Shown one piece after another: positions 22,152 through 33,393 of a stretch of DNA of 64,000 nt. The stretch spans positions 1 to 64,000 of the forward strand of contig RCNN01000070.1 in NCBI GenBank assembly GCA_003667245.1. Direction: 5' to 3'. The notes beneath the pieces were generated by a model. The model was given only the letters and a program-made list of their open reading frames with translations, had not been told where the DNA came from and made no database searches. The DNA comes from Heterostelium multicystogenum (lineage: Eukaryota; Evosea; Eumycetozoa; Acytosteliales; Acytosteliaceae). The translations under genes and the position numbers were made by a program. Position 1 is the first letter of the stretch; every line of letters starts with the position of its first letter.

Positions 22152-23969
22152 ATGAAGAAATTTAAAAAAGACATTCGCTATTACCAAACAAAATGTCTTG
22201 GAAAAGACATCGAATAGAGAGAATACATTAGAACCTGAGGAAATGAAGGATCTTGAGAGAGTATGTTGTTTGATTCGGTCATATCAATCGCCAAGTTTCA
22301 TTCTATAGAATACAACAGAGTAGTTAGACTAATCATAGTAACCAACATTTATAGCAAATACAAGAATCAAGATTCTATCTAAGAAAACTCACAAAATCAA
22401 TTGAAAAGAAACAGTTAGCACCGGAGTCAGTATCCAAGATGGTACTGAATTGGCTGATAGCTTCATTGATTATAGTGTACATATAAGAGATAACTATCAA
22501 GATCTTGTCATTCTTTCTGGTATTCTCTCAAAGATTGGTGAGTTCCAAGCTGGATTCGAAGATCTCAAAGCAAAGTTGAATTCCTCTTTGGTCAACGATG
22601 TCAGTGATCCACTCAAAAAGATGGTTAAAACTGAATTGAAGCAGGCACAAGTATGTAGTGTCCTACACTTACACTCACCATGGAATCTAGTCATTAACTT
22701 TAATAATGTTAACAATTCATTGAATAGGAATCGAAAAGAGAATATGATAAAGTTAGAGTTAGTTATGATGCATCTCTGTCTGAGTTGAATAATCTAAAGA
22801 AGAATAAGAATGTCAAGCCAGCAAAGATCACTGAGCAAGAGCAGGAATGCGAAGCACTAAAAAAGACTTTGAGTTGATCGGTATTGATACACTGACTCAG
22901 TTGAACGACACAAATATCATTGCAGAGTTTGAGACTGTCGAGAAACTCTGTGACTACTTGGATACCTATCACACCTTCTTCCAAAAGGGATATAGATGGC
23001 TTGCACAAATGATTCCTGATATCTACGAGTATCGTCTCTACGTAGAAAAGCGTAAGGCTGAGCTCGAAAAGTCAAAGGTCCGTATGTCGATGTTGCTTTC
23101 ACCAGCAAAGTCGGCCGATGCCATCAAGCAAAAGTTTTTGGAGAGGACCTTTCCGTTCTCATTACTCGCGACCAAACTAGCATTCCAATCTTTATTGCCA
23201 AGGCATTCCAGTAATCAGATCACGTATCGAGGAGGAGGGTCTCTTCCGTATGTCCGGTCCCAAGAAAGAGGTTGTAGAGTACAAGCTCATGATCGACGAT
23301 GGAAAAGAATACAACTTGGCCAACACTTTCGATGTTCATGTAGTTTGTAATCTCGTTAAGCTGTTCCTTAGAGAACTTCAGCCAGAGCCACTTTTGACCT
23401 ACAGTCGCTACAATGAGTTCATCGATGTTTGCAACATTGAATCACCAGAGGAGAGAATAACAAAGATTAGCAAGATCATTCACTCACTTCCCAAACACAA
23501 TTTCAAATCTTTTGCACCACTTGATTCATCTTTTGAACCAGATCTCATTGAATCCCAAGAACAAGAATGGTCCTGCCAACTTGGCAACTGTCGTTGGTCC
23601 CAATATTTTGGTTTCGCAAACTGATATTGTGGTCGAAGATATAGCACTCGGAAACATGGTCATCACAACAATCATTCAAAACTTTGAAAAGATTTTCGGT
23701 GGACCACCTGTATTCGAGCCCATTCCAACCACCAGCAACCTTACATCATCTACATCTAACAACAACAATATGACTAAATCACCATCTTTCAATAACAATC
23801 ACCCAACTCCAGCAACAGTAAAGAAAGGACCAGCAGTAGTAAGGAACTACAATCAGGATGAGGTTTATCAAGGTCAAATGATGAGAAATAGAAATCTGAC
23901 GTCATCTGGATCTACTCTGGGCGACAGTTTGATGATGGCGATGCTGTCGAATTGACTGACGACGAGTAA
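22152..23969 (+). CDS. BAR-domain RhoGAP (GRAF/oligophrenin-like)
   Basis: Stimulates GTP hydrolysis by Rho/Rac GTPases at curved membranes (family knowledge). Introns 22261-22354 and 22651-22727 are GT..AG. The N-terminal half is helical and BAR-like (ELADSFIDYSVHIRDNYQDL, GILSKIGEFQAGFEDLKAKL, YLDTYHTFFQKGYRWL). The GAP half has IPIFIAKAFQ, EEGLFRMSGPKKEV with the arginine finger in LFRMSG, LVKLFLRELQPEPLLTY, and NLATVVGPNIL. The tail is Ser/Asn/Pro-rich and ends, after a shift, DDGDAVELTDDE at 23969. Frameshifts include an extra base in the A6 run 22859-22864, and shifts near 23138, 23215, 23560 and 23922. Start chosen at MKKFKKD, the first ATG before the helical region. Confidence 0.85.
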
Positions 23970-24256
23970 TCTAATTAGAAATCATATTAACAAACTACTA
24001 ATTCAACCCCAAAGCAAACAAACAATAGCACCCTTATTTTAATTAATCAAGAAAATAAATCATTAGCTAAAATGTATTTTATCACAAACACAAACATCCA
24101 CCAGCAAAGTTCTGTTTACTAACAACTGAATAAGCTAGTAAATTCTGACATTATGTAAACAAATCAAACATCCAAGAATGATTCTATAGTACAATTTATT
24201 TCCACTGCGAAATATACATCCAATGTGTGTCTTGTTGTTGTTATTATGTACTTTGT

Positions 24257-24721
24257 TTACTTAAAGAGATCACTGAATTGACCGATTTCCTCCAATGCTT
24301 GACAATCATCATAATTACCAACAAATTTATCATTTACAAATAACTATAGTTGAAGTAAATAAATAATAATTAAGAATTAATATTTGCACGATGATACTAT
24401 TATATTATAATATTATATATGCATACTTGTGGGAGATCAGATCTACCGCTAGTCTTTTTCATGTGTTCTCTTTGGGCGGTATCAGAAGCAACATCATATT
24501 CTATCATTCATCATCAAATAATAATAATAATAATTCAAAAACATAGTTGTTTAGTTAATATCTGAAACTTATATATTTATATGAGAAAAGATCTGTGTAT
24601 GCTTTCATACCAATATATTTTAATTCCCTTGGCTTCCAAGAGGGTCTTCAAAGCTTGTTGATCTTTCTTGATCTTCAAACATTCCAGTTGCAGATGAAGT
24701 ATATAAAGTTACACCAGACAT
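24257..24721 (-). CDS. SH3BGRL-like small thioredoxin-fold protein
   Basis: Three short exons: 24721-24611, 24500-24427 and 24343-24257. Joined product: MSGVTLYTSSATG, then LKIKKDQQALKTLLEAKGIK, YDVASDTAQREHMKKTSG, LPQLFVNDKFVGNYDDC, ending EEIGQFSDLFK. This is the glutaredoxin-like SH3BGR family: small cytosolic proteins with the thioredoxin fold, the cis-proline (DLPQLFV) and no CxxC redox centre. Length about 92 residues fits. There are two one-base shifts in exon 1, near 24680 and at its last codons (an extra T before the donor). Convergent with the RhoGAP gene. Confidence 0.8.
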
Positions 24722-25475
24722 GATTTTTTTGTTGTTAAGATTTAAATATAAGTATTATTCAATTTGGAAAAAAAGAGATAGATTTTTTTAGCAAAACAAA
24801 TGAATATGAATGATCATGTATTATATTTTAAAAACAAATTAAACATTGATATAAAAAATTAATATTTACAAAATTAAAAACAACCCAAATCAAATCAAGT
24901 GGGTTGCATTAAAAAAGGGTTGAAGATTCTAATAAAGTTTGCAACAACACAATCTTCAAAAAAAGCCTGTTTTTTATGGCAGTAAAGAAATCAAATAAGT
25001 CACCCAAAAGAATGCGTACAATACCAACAGTATCATATAATGAAAATATTTATATAACTTTACATGATTCGTTATGATGTTTTCTTCAGTTGTGAATTCT
25101 TTGCCCAATAATTACACAGATTGGAACCAAGTAAATCAGAATCACATGGTGGAAGATGGTCACTGGGACTTTAAAGAACTTTTGTTGACATGGATGATAA
25201 GTATTTCATATTTGTTGAATAGAGTGTTGATTTTGTATGCTGGGCATTTTTGAAGTGAAAGGAATGACAAAGTAGTTAGAATTTGCACGCCAAGTTTGAT
25301 GCTACTAATACCTCTATTTTCACGGTGGATGGCAATTCATTTGTTAGTATTTCCACCATTCATTGTGTTGATACCAATCTCTTTAAATTCTTTTAATTTA
25401 TAAATAAATAAGCATAGATCATTCATTTTACAAAAAATATTCAAAGACTATATTGCACTAAAATTTTTCATCACA
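24722..25475. other. intergenic region 5' of the SH3BGRL-like gene
   Basis: A/T-rich. It contains one ATG-initiated 59-codon frame at 25074-25253 (starts MMFSSVVNSLPNNYTDWNQ), of better composition than its surroundings but without a recognised relative. No other signal until the tRNA at 25476. Confidence 0.35.
25074..25253 (+). CDS. short unassigned ORF (59 residues)
   Basis: Two adjacent ATGs open a frame of 59 codons with a hydrophilic first half (DWNQVNQNHMVEDGHWDF) and a hydrophobic second half (ISYLLNRVLILYAG). The codon mix is less A/T-extreme than the spacer. No family is recognised; it may be a small gene, an exon, or chance. Confidence 0.2.
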   Translation: MMFSSVVNSLPNNYTDWNQVNQNHMVEDGHWDFKELLLTWMISISYLLNRVLILYAGHF

Positions 25476-25549
25476 GGGCTTGTAGCTCAGATGGTAAGAG
25501 CGCTCGCTTAGCATGCGAGAGGTAAAGGGATCGATACCCTTCTAGTCCA
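25476..25549 (+). tRNA. tRNA-Ala (anticodon AGC)
   Basis: Cloverleaf by eye: acceptor GGGCTTG/CTAGTCC with discriminator A; D arm GCTC..GAGC; anticodon stem CTCGC/GCGAG around TTAGCAT (anticodon AGC); T stem AAGGG/CCCTT. Length 74. Oddities: the T loop is ATCGATA, so the usual T at position 54 is A, and acceptor pair 6-67 is T-T. No intron. Confidence 0.93.
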
Positions 25550-25591
25550 AAATGATTAGTAAATTAATCCCATAATGCGCGCATTGTTTGT

Positions 25592-25627
<36 letters not shown>

Positions 25628-26265
25628 TTAAAAAACTCTCTCTCCGTTTGTTGTTGGTTTCAAAAGACTCTACAGAGTCAGCAACAACTTAAGATTTCAT
25701 TGATTTCAAGAAGGACTGGAACAAATTCACCATCTCTGATAGATATCCCTAACGTGGAACTCTGGTGTTCATTTACAGATTATTCTAATACCAAAAAGAC
25801 ATAGAATCTTCTTATCAATACCATATTCGTTGTCTCCTCAAAGTCAAATGAGTCTCCTTATTTCCATTACAATACTTAGTGTCCTCATCAGGTAATATAC
25901 TAGAAATATGAAATAGAACTAAAACCAAACATTGGGAGTTAAAAATACAAAATGTTTTTTTCCTATAAAGCTCCTCTTACATTGACAAGGTTCTCCCAAT
26001 GTCTTTGGGAGAATAGATATAGATAATGACATATTGTAGTGTTAGGATTTGATAGTAAATTTACTTACCTTTCGAGGTGTTTGGGATTGTCAATTAAATG
26101 GCCAACCTTTGTAATATCAGTCCTTTTTGAATTTAGACAGTTTGCTTAACCATAGTGGGATACGTGTACATATTCTTTTTCTCCATGATTTTGGTATTTA
26201 GAATTGAAAATCGAATTAGTTTTTGATATTTTGTAAAATATTCAAAAATGAAAATTTCATCAAAT
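25550..26265. other. spacer between the two tRNA genes
   Basis: No protein gene seen. Contains the T33 tract, a two-part hairpin at 25650-25688 (outer GTTGTTG/CAACAAC, inner GACTC/GAGTC), and an 8-base-pair hairpin at 25991-26013 (TTCTCCCA/TGGGAGAA, loop of 7). A CCCATAA element sits at 25569-25575. No retrotransposon is inserted here, although dictyostelid tRNA flanks are frequent targets. Confidence 0.4.
25594..25626 (+). terminator. 33-base T tract downstream of tRNA-Ala
   Basis: An uninterrupted T run starting 45 bases after the tRNA 3' end. RNA polymerase III stops at T runs, so it could serve as a backup terminator. The run is far longer than needed and may equally be a simple homopolymer of spacer DNA. 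Confidence 0.4.
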
Positions 26266-26336
26266 TCCCCTTTGGTCTAGTGGTGAGGATTTTCGCCTGT
26301 CACGCGAAAGGCCCGGGTTCAATCCCGGAAGGGGAG
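26266..26336 (+). tRNA. tRNA-Asp (anticodon GUC)
   Basis: Acceptor TCCCCTT/AAGGGGA with discriminator G; anticodon stem TTCGC/GCGAA enclosing CTGTCAC (GTC); T arm CCGGG TTCAATC CCGG-type with the canonical B box GGTTCAATCC. All stems are well paired. No intron. No long T run follows within 20 bases. Confidence 0.96.
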
Positions 26337-26630
26337 GAATTATTTAATTTAAATTAATTCGCATGCGGTATTTCACTTGTTCTTGATTTTTGTTACTTTT
26401 GCCTTTCAAAGCTTCAAAAAAAAACTGGTGTGCTCTTAGAATCTTCTGCCCTTCGAAATAAAAAAAAACAGTCCAATGTTACATCTTTGGTATTTCCAAT
26501 TGAATTTTATTTAAAATACAACTGATTGTTGTTGATGAAATTGATTAAATGTTAAGAATTAATTGTAATGTAAACCATTGTTGTTTTGTTGTTAATATTA
26601 TAATTATATACTTCCATTAATCAATGAAGT

Positions 26631-29406
26631 TTAAGCTATATATTCGTATTTTCTTTGATTTTGGTTATCATCAGATGTTCTCTTAATATATTCTTGATCG
26701 ATAAGGTATTCGATAGCCTTCTTGATGGTTGGGATCTTTGGAGTGAACCACTTGCTAACCTGACTGGTAGTTTCCACAACTAGATCGTTTGTGCGAAAGA
26801 ATCTTCTTGGACTTCATGATACGCACAATAGCAGCTTGAAGCTTGAAATAACGCTCCTTTTCAATCTCAGATTGTGATACGGTTTGAGCACCCTCAGAAG
26901 TCTTGGTTTCACCAATCTGGACAGCAATATTACAGTTGACCTTCATCTTCTTGGAAGTGAATTTCTGGTTAACAGAGAATGTGGTTTCGTTATTCCAGCT
27001 CTTGTAGTCAACATTGTCAGTCTCAATGACACCAATCTTGATTAGTGACAAGAGAGGTAGACGAATAGTATTCTCGTCCAAACCAATGGAATCTAAAATT
27101 TGGAATCTGGTGATCTTATCACTTGAGTTCAAACAATAATAAAATAGCCATTTGGTAGGCAGTTGTGTGTTAACTTGTAAACCTTTCCTTTAACTTGACG
27201 AGAGTCAACATCAGCTCTTGAGAAATCGTACAAGAAAGTCAAGACTCTACCCTTGTAACTTGATTTTGTAGAATTTCTCGAAATATGTCAAAGATGGAAA
27301 GCATTTCGGTTTGGTGGTTTGAATGGTGTAGTTGAAGTCTTATTTGACAAAGACCATGAACCATTGGTCAATACATAAAAGTTGAATGTATCTAATAAAA
27401 GGATGAAAATTAATAATAATTCAAATACAAGAGCAAATTAGAAACTTGAATAACTTACATGGAAGAGTCAGGTTTTTGGTCGTTAAGATAATTTTGGAAG
27501 TTAGTGTTAATATCTTTACACAATCTCATATCATTAATCATTCTTGTCAATTTGGTGCAGTAGTCGAAACCTTGGTGAGCCTTGAGCTTATTGATCATTG
27601 AAGCTTCGGCATCCTCACTAGCAGAGAGATCCTCTACGAGTCTCTTTGACAACATCTTTTGGTAGTTCAACATGAAAATATCCTTGTCGGGAAGGTATCT
27701 AAAGAGACAAACAGCCTCCGACAACTTGACTTCCAACTCTGCTTTCATCAGAAATGTGATATGGACCCTTTCTCAAGATTTGATCACAGAACTTTGAAAG
27801 AACAACTGGAATGTTGGATTCCTTCTTACGCTCGTCATAGGAGGCTGGGTTGTTATTGATGACGATGGAGAATGACTGATCCATAGCAGAGTGGAAACGT
27901 GAGTCATTGTTGAAGCAGACTTTAATGAGACGGTTGAAACGGTTCCAAATCTCGAGCAAAATCTTGACCAAGACTTGTGGCTTCTCCTGAGCTTCCTTGA
28001 GATCCTTCTCAATCTCCTTGAGACCCTCAACCTTGATAAACTCTTGGAGTTTTACACGAAGAGTATCGAGATGGTCGACACGGAGCAACAAGTTGTACAT
28101 CATAGTCAACTCTTCTTCTTTGTTTTCGGTCAACAAATCCAAGAACTTGTTGGCAAATTCTTCTTTATAATCTATAATCAAAGTTTGATTCAACAATGGA
28201 TCCAACTTGTCCAAGGTTGAAGCAGAATGCATAAACTTTTGTACTCTTGCGCGCTCCTCGTCTACTCTCTTTGAAATGTGCTTCATATAGCCTGGAATAC
28301 CATTCTTTGCTACATAATCCAATGACTCTGCTTTGTAGAACTTTTCAGTCTCCGCTAAGAATCTTGTTTCAAAGTATTGTTGATATACTTCAAGTTTATT
28401 CTTCTCTGGACCCAATTGTACTATAAATTTAGAAAATCCAGCATTAGTTGATTAAAGCTATTATTAGAGTTTACATGACTTTACATACCATAACACTCTA
28501 GAGTGTCAGCCAAAACTTGAAGATTTGAAGAGTCTCTTTCTTCTCTGTCGTTTTGAATGATCTTTAAGAGTGATGCTGATAGTTTGTGATTTAATTTATC
28601 AAAGGCAGCCTTTTCCATGCATTCAAACCATCCTGCATGATCTTTGATGTTTGTGTGCTTGTCTGTGGTTGACTTCCACCACCGAGTGGGGTGGTTCTAC
28701 TTGAATTATCACTTGCATAGATTCTATTCTAAAGATAGATAATAACATAAAAAAACAAAATCCAACGTTAATAAGTTATGAAGAATATTAATAAATTTAG
28801 TCATCCAATACATACAACTGGTTCTAACCAATTCTTCAATACTTTAGCTGAGAACTTCCAGTCATTCCATTTATTTCTGAAATATAATAAAAGATCATAA
28901 TCTGTCAAATCATCAGCACCCTAAGAAATAAAATAAAACAAGTTAGTGGCAAATTTGTAAAAAAAAACTAAAATTAAAATTTTAGTAGATTCTTGTAAAT
29001 CCCTCAACCAAGTTGGCTAACTTGGTTGAATTAACAAGTACATCGCAATGCAATGCAGCTATGTCTGAGTAGTAGTTGCTGGCAGTATATGATGATGTTG
29101 ATGATGATATTACCTTAATGATTTCAGCAGCCTTGGTGGCCAATAGGTTTTCAATTTTTGGGTAGAAATCTTTTAATACACCATCATTTTGAGATGAACA
29201 ATAATTATATACATTACTAAAGTATGTTATTAATGTTAGTATGTAAATACAACAGTCTGTAGCATTAAAGGTCTACATACGTATAGATATCCATATAGGT
29301 TTTGTTGTTTAAAACCTTTGCTAAGTTGTACAAAAATGTCTTGGAATGGCTTTTCACAAGCATCCCATAGAGCTTCTAAAGTAATATTTTGATTGTTTGC
29401 CATCAT
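26631..29406 (-). CDS. cullin, CUL1-type scaffold of SCF ubiquitin ligase
   Basis: Scaffold that joins Skp1/F-box substrate receptors to the RING protein Rbx1. Starts MMANNQNITLEALWDACEKP; the Skp1-binding helices include YMDIYTNVYNYC (after a splice and a shift) and KWNDWKFSAKVLKNWL, close to human CUL1. The middle has ETRFLAETEKFYKAES and MYNLLLRVDHL. The cullin-homology domain follows, with DIFMLNYQKMLSKRLVEDL and SEDAEASMINKLKAHQGF. The C-terminal winged helix carries the neddylation site in AIVRIMKSKKILSH and ends KYEYIA (stop 26631-26633). At least six introns; frameshifts near 26780, 27250, 27750, 28650 and 29370. CUL1-like by the Skp1-binding region; which dictyostelid paralogue (CulA or CulB) cannot be decided by eye. 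Confidence 0.92.
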
Positions 29407-30353
29407 TTATTCTCTGTTTTTTAATTTACAAATTCTCAATTGCTATTATAATCTAAACTATCTATCTACTATGTTTGTTATTGCTGTGCGATGACGACGA
29501 TTATAATTCACAGTTATTTTAGAACTAGTATACTGCTATTGCCTCAACCAAACCAACAAATACAACTGCTAGTTAGTTTTCTCTTGCAAAATTAATATAT
29601 ATATTCTGTTCGATTGAATGTTATTATTATGGTATGTCTTGTACTATCTATCAAAGTCAACAACAATAATACTATTACTACTACCACTGTGAAGTAACAC
29701 ACAAATACAGATATAAACAAAAAAAAAACAACAAAAACAAAAAAAAAACCAAGATAGATTGGCAAGTTGTGTTTTTTTTTTTTTGTTCAATTTAATTTAT
29801 TTTAATTTTTGAGGAAAATATTAACTTTCAAAGTGAGAAATTATTAGTAATTAAAAATTGTGTTTCTCTTTCAAAGAAGATTTTTTTGAAAGATGATATA
29901 TTTTACTACTTTCTCAATTGATAATCATAAATTAAATGTTTAATTACTTAAAATATTACTTGTACAATTTATATAAATTGTATTTTTAAGTTTAACAACA
30001 CACAAATATAAAGTTTTTGAGAATTTTTTAAAACTAACACAATAATATTATTTAATAATTATAAAAACAAAAAACAACCTAATTAATTAATTCAAACTAA
30101 CCAATGATATATAGCAATAGACTTCATTACTAATATATTATATATAGGGTTATGTTAGTTGGTTGTTGTTATTATGTGTTCGGCAAACTTAGATTTTCAC
30201 TATAAATTAACACCAATTTCTTTCTATCATTCAATTTATTTTTCATTGCTTTGCTTTGCTCTGTTTGACATTTGTTTTATTTGCTGTTTGTTGTTAGGTT
30301 GGGTATGAGCAGAAAATTCATTATATTCACTTGTTGTTATTTTATTGGTAGAT
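29407..30353. promoter_or_regulatory. divergent promoter region of the cullin and dehydratase genes
   Basis: About 950 bases, A/T-rich, with A and T runs (29720-29790) and alternating pyrimidine tracts. No coding block. It must carry both promoters; no known element is recognised. Confidence 0.4.
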
Positions 30354-31112
30354 ATGTTATTGTTTAGATCTACTAGTAGATTGGGATTGGTTTCAGCCTC
30401 GAATATTGTAGGAGCGATGGCATCGACAACGACATTGACACCTTCATTCAATGATATGCAATATGACCAACAGATGAATCAGTTTTTGTTCATTGAGCGA
30501 AAAGAAATGTAAACCGTGGTATGATATCGATACTACTACTACCTATGTGTGATTGATCTTAAATTGACTGTCCAATTGACCGACTTTATATATATATATA
30601 GTGAAGGAGGTGATGTACATAGACTTACTTTAGATAAATCAAAAGAACTTTTTGCAAAAAATACACAAAAGTAAGAGATTTATAGGATTGACTTGATTCT
30701 GTAGTTTGATGATCATCAAAGTAAACTTACACTTTTAAAATAGATTGGACTCTGTCATGTGAATCTGAACCATTTAAAATCAGTAGAAAGTGGAGAATGC
30801 CTTTCCCCAAATCAATTGAATTGGTTAACTCGGTTGCCCAAATTGCTGAGGATGAAGGTCACCATCCAGACATATCGATTAGTATGTAACACACCTAATG
30901 CTACATCTACATTTCACGATGCTTATTAATCACCTAATTTCTCAAAGAATCCTATTGGGAATTTAGAAATAGAATTATATACACATGCATTGGGAGGATT
31001 ATCTGAGAATGACTTTATAGTGGCATCAAAAATCGACGATTTGCCACTGGCCAGCTATGAACCACCCAAAAGAAAGAAAGCTGAAACTTCAAGTGGCAGT
31101 GAAAGCCAATAA
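30354..31112 (+). CDS. pcbd: pterin-4a-carbinolamine dehydratase, probable mitochondrial form
   Basis: Recycles tetrahydrobiopterin by dehydrating 4a-hydroxy-tetrahydropterin. Four exons: 30354-30518, 30602-30670, 30744-30881, 30948-31112, all GT..AG. Exon 1 starts MLLLFRSTSRLGLVSASN, rich in Arg/Ser and without acid residues, typical of a mitochondrial presequence. The first splice rebuilds KCKPCEGGDVHRLTLDKSK, the CxxCEGG start of many dehydratases. The catalytic histidines lie in EDEGHHPDISI, followed by ELYTHALGGLSENDFIVASK. The tail PPKRKKAETSSGSESQ is basic and Ser-rich. Two one-base shifts: the A run at 30500-30503, and one near the start of exon 3 before WTLSCES. Ends 43 bases from the convergent hydrolase gene. 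Confidence 0.9.
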
Positions 31113-31155
31113 AACGATCCTTTCAAATTAAATATTAAGCAGATTTATTATATGA

Positions 31156-32256
31156 TTATAGCTTTGATATAAATTCCAAAAGTTTTTCTTTATATTCCTC
31201 TGGCGAAATGTTATCGCTTGCTGGCATGTGAAGGGGTTTTGGTTGTCGATGGTCCAAAGTTCCTTTGGTTCTTTGGCAGCATTGTACAGGTGTACGGCAT
31301 GTGAGTATGGCACGACTGGGTCGGTTGTCGAGTGGATGATGAGCAGTGGCTTGGGTGAGATATCTTGAATCTTGGCAATGGGCACATCGCTGGCACTGAG
31401 ACCTGCCTCGGAGTATAAAAGTTTGAGCATGGTGAATCCAGTGACAATGTCTATGACCCATTGTGGTGGGTTGGTTGGCAAGAGCTTCTGGAATCTCTCG
31501 ATTGCTTTAAAAGCCTTGAGACCCTCAGATAGGTTCTTATAGATGTTGTGTGACCATGCAGCTCTTGGATGCATGTAGCTTGCCTCAGCAATGACACCAT
31601 CAATCAAATCGCGATCCTTACCGGCGGCCACAATGACAACTACCGGCACCCATTGACATTCCTGTCAAGATAATCTTCTTTGACTGTTGTGGATAGTCAT
31701 TACGGACAACACGAATTGCAGCACGGATGTCCTTGTGCTCACGAAGAGAATATCCCAGACCTCGTCCAATCTGGTAGATATCACCCAGACCATCACGGCA
31801 ATCAAAGATAAACACATTAAGTCCAACCTGATTGAATATCTTGATTTGTTCGAAATATTGGTATTTATCTCTTCCTGATCCATGTACAAACAATAATTGT
31901 ATAATGTAAATCTAGATTTCAAGAAATAATTTCATTATTAGTATGAAATTAATCCAATGGAAATTTCCAATACTCTAGTAGATATGGAAAGAATTAACAT
32001 ACCGTTGTCAGGCTTGGCTGGTATCCACCAACCACGAATCTTGTGGTCGGTATCGAATGCTTTAAACTCTACGTCGTCGAATTTGAGTCCGTGTTGAGTC
32101 AATGGATCACCTTCTCCAATTATAAATATGTCTCATCCATGGAAAGTGCAATAATGCTCTCGATGTAAAGAAAACGAAAACAGAGAACAGCAACGCCGAT
32201 AATATAAGCACAGCTATGGTTCCATTAATTAAAAAATCTGTCACAAACATCAACAT
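31156..32256 (-). CDS. membrane-anchored alpha/beta hydrolase
   Basis: Serine hydrolase with an N-terminal membrane anchor (MLMFVTDFLINGTIAVLILS...). Exon 1 is 32256-32003, exon 2 is 31911-31156; the intron is GTATGT..TCTAG. Family features in order: oxyanion-loop LFVHGSGRDKYQY; nucleophile elbow GMSMGA (GxSxG); acid TTDPVVPYSHAVHLY; and, in a shifted frame, the candidate catalytic His in PHMPASDNISPEEY. It ends KLLEFISKL. Shifts occur near 32130, 31890, 31640 and 31235. The arrangement resembles ABHD13/ABHD17-type or bacterial-type esterases; the substrate is unknown. Confidence 0.85.
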
Positions 32257-33393
32257 CTTTAAAGCTGTAGTTTCTATATGACAACACTCGATACGTAAAA
32301 ATTATAATAATTATAAATCCCTGGTGGTACAACTTAATTACTGAAACTCGTGAAATAGGTTGATAAAGTTACTCTAGTGATACTGCTATTGGTAATAGTA
32401 CTGATACGACTACAGTTCTCCATAAATAAATAAATAAGAATTAGAAATTTTACTTCATTCTTTTATTGAGTTCCAAGTTTGTCCAAGTGATGTGATTGAT
32501 ACCTACAGAGGGTAGTTGTATTTGTATTGCGGATATATATAAATATAATAGGACTACTTCTATAATCAACTAACTTTATTAAATCATTTAATATTTAACC
32601 GTATAATATAATGATATAAGATATAAGACAGGGACTTTTTGATAAACTAACACAATGTAATGTAATGTAGTGTATTGAAGCAATGAAATAACAACAACAC
32701 CACCAAAACTCCTACTATTAACTATTATTATTATTACAGTCGTTTGTTTATTTAAGATATTTATTGGTTGGGTGAGGGGTGTGTTTAATTTAAGTTTTTA
32801 AATAAATCAATAGATTCAAACTTAATAGTATTATATATATATATTTATATTGATGTATCTGTGTATTATATTATTGTTGTCATAGATAGATAGATAGATA
32901 TGATTGATATTGTTTTAAGGTGTTTTTTTGCTTTGTTACTGAGATTTTCTTTTGAATTAACTTTATTTTTGAAAATAAAAATGGTTGGTTTTTTCTTTTC
33001 ATTAATGCAAAACGATGAATTAATATTATTAATCTAAAGTTGTAAAAACCCATTTAAACTCTTTGCTGAGATCAGAAAATAGACCACCACGTTTTAACAT
33101 CAGCTGCAAATTTTCATGATTTTTTAAAGAAGTGATTTGATAGAATTCTAAAAAAGTAAATATTGATGACTGTTGACTCGACAACAATCATTATAGTGCC
33201 AGCCTTGGTGATAACTGATGTGAACTGCAAACATATACGGTACCACCAAGTAGGAGATCAATTAATTAATATTTATTTATTTATTCAGTATTTATTTGTA
33301 TTTTTATTTTAATGGGATATTGTTTATTCTAAAACTTGAAAGAAATAGAGATCTAAACCTTCATCATGAACAATTGAGGGCACAAGTGACTTA
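32257..33393. other. intergenic, A/T-rich, no gene seen
   Basis: Tandem-minus spacer of about 1.1 kb with ATAG (32884-32900) and TA microsatellites. Promoter of the hydrolase should lie at its left end and the 3' end of the secreted protein gene at its right end. No coding block. Confidence 0.4.

Noticed and set aside
25476..26336. tRNA-targeted retrotransposon (TRE type) between the two tRNA genes
   Set aside because: No reverse transcriptase or integrase fragment, no terminal repeat and no duplicated target seen in the spacer.
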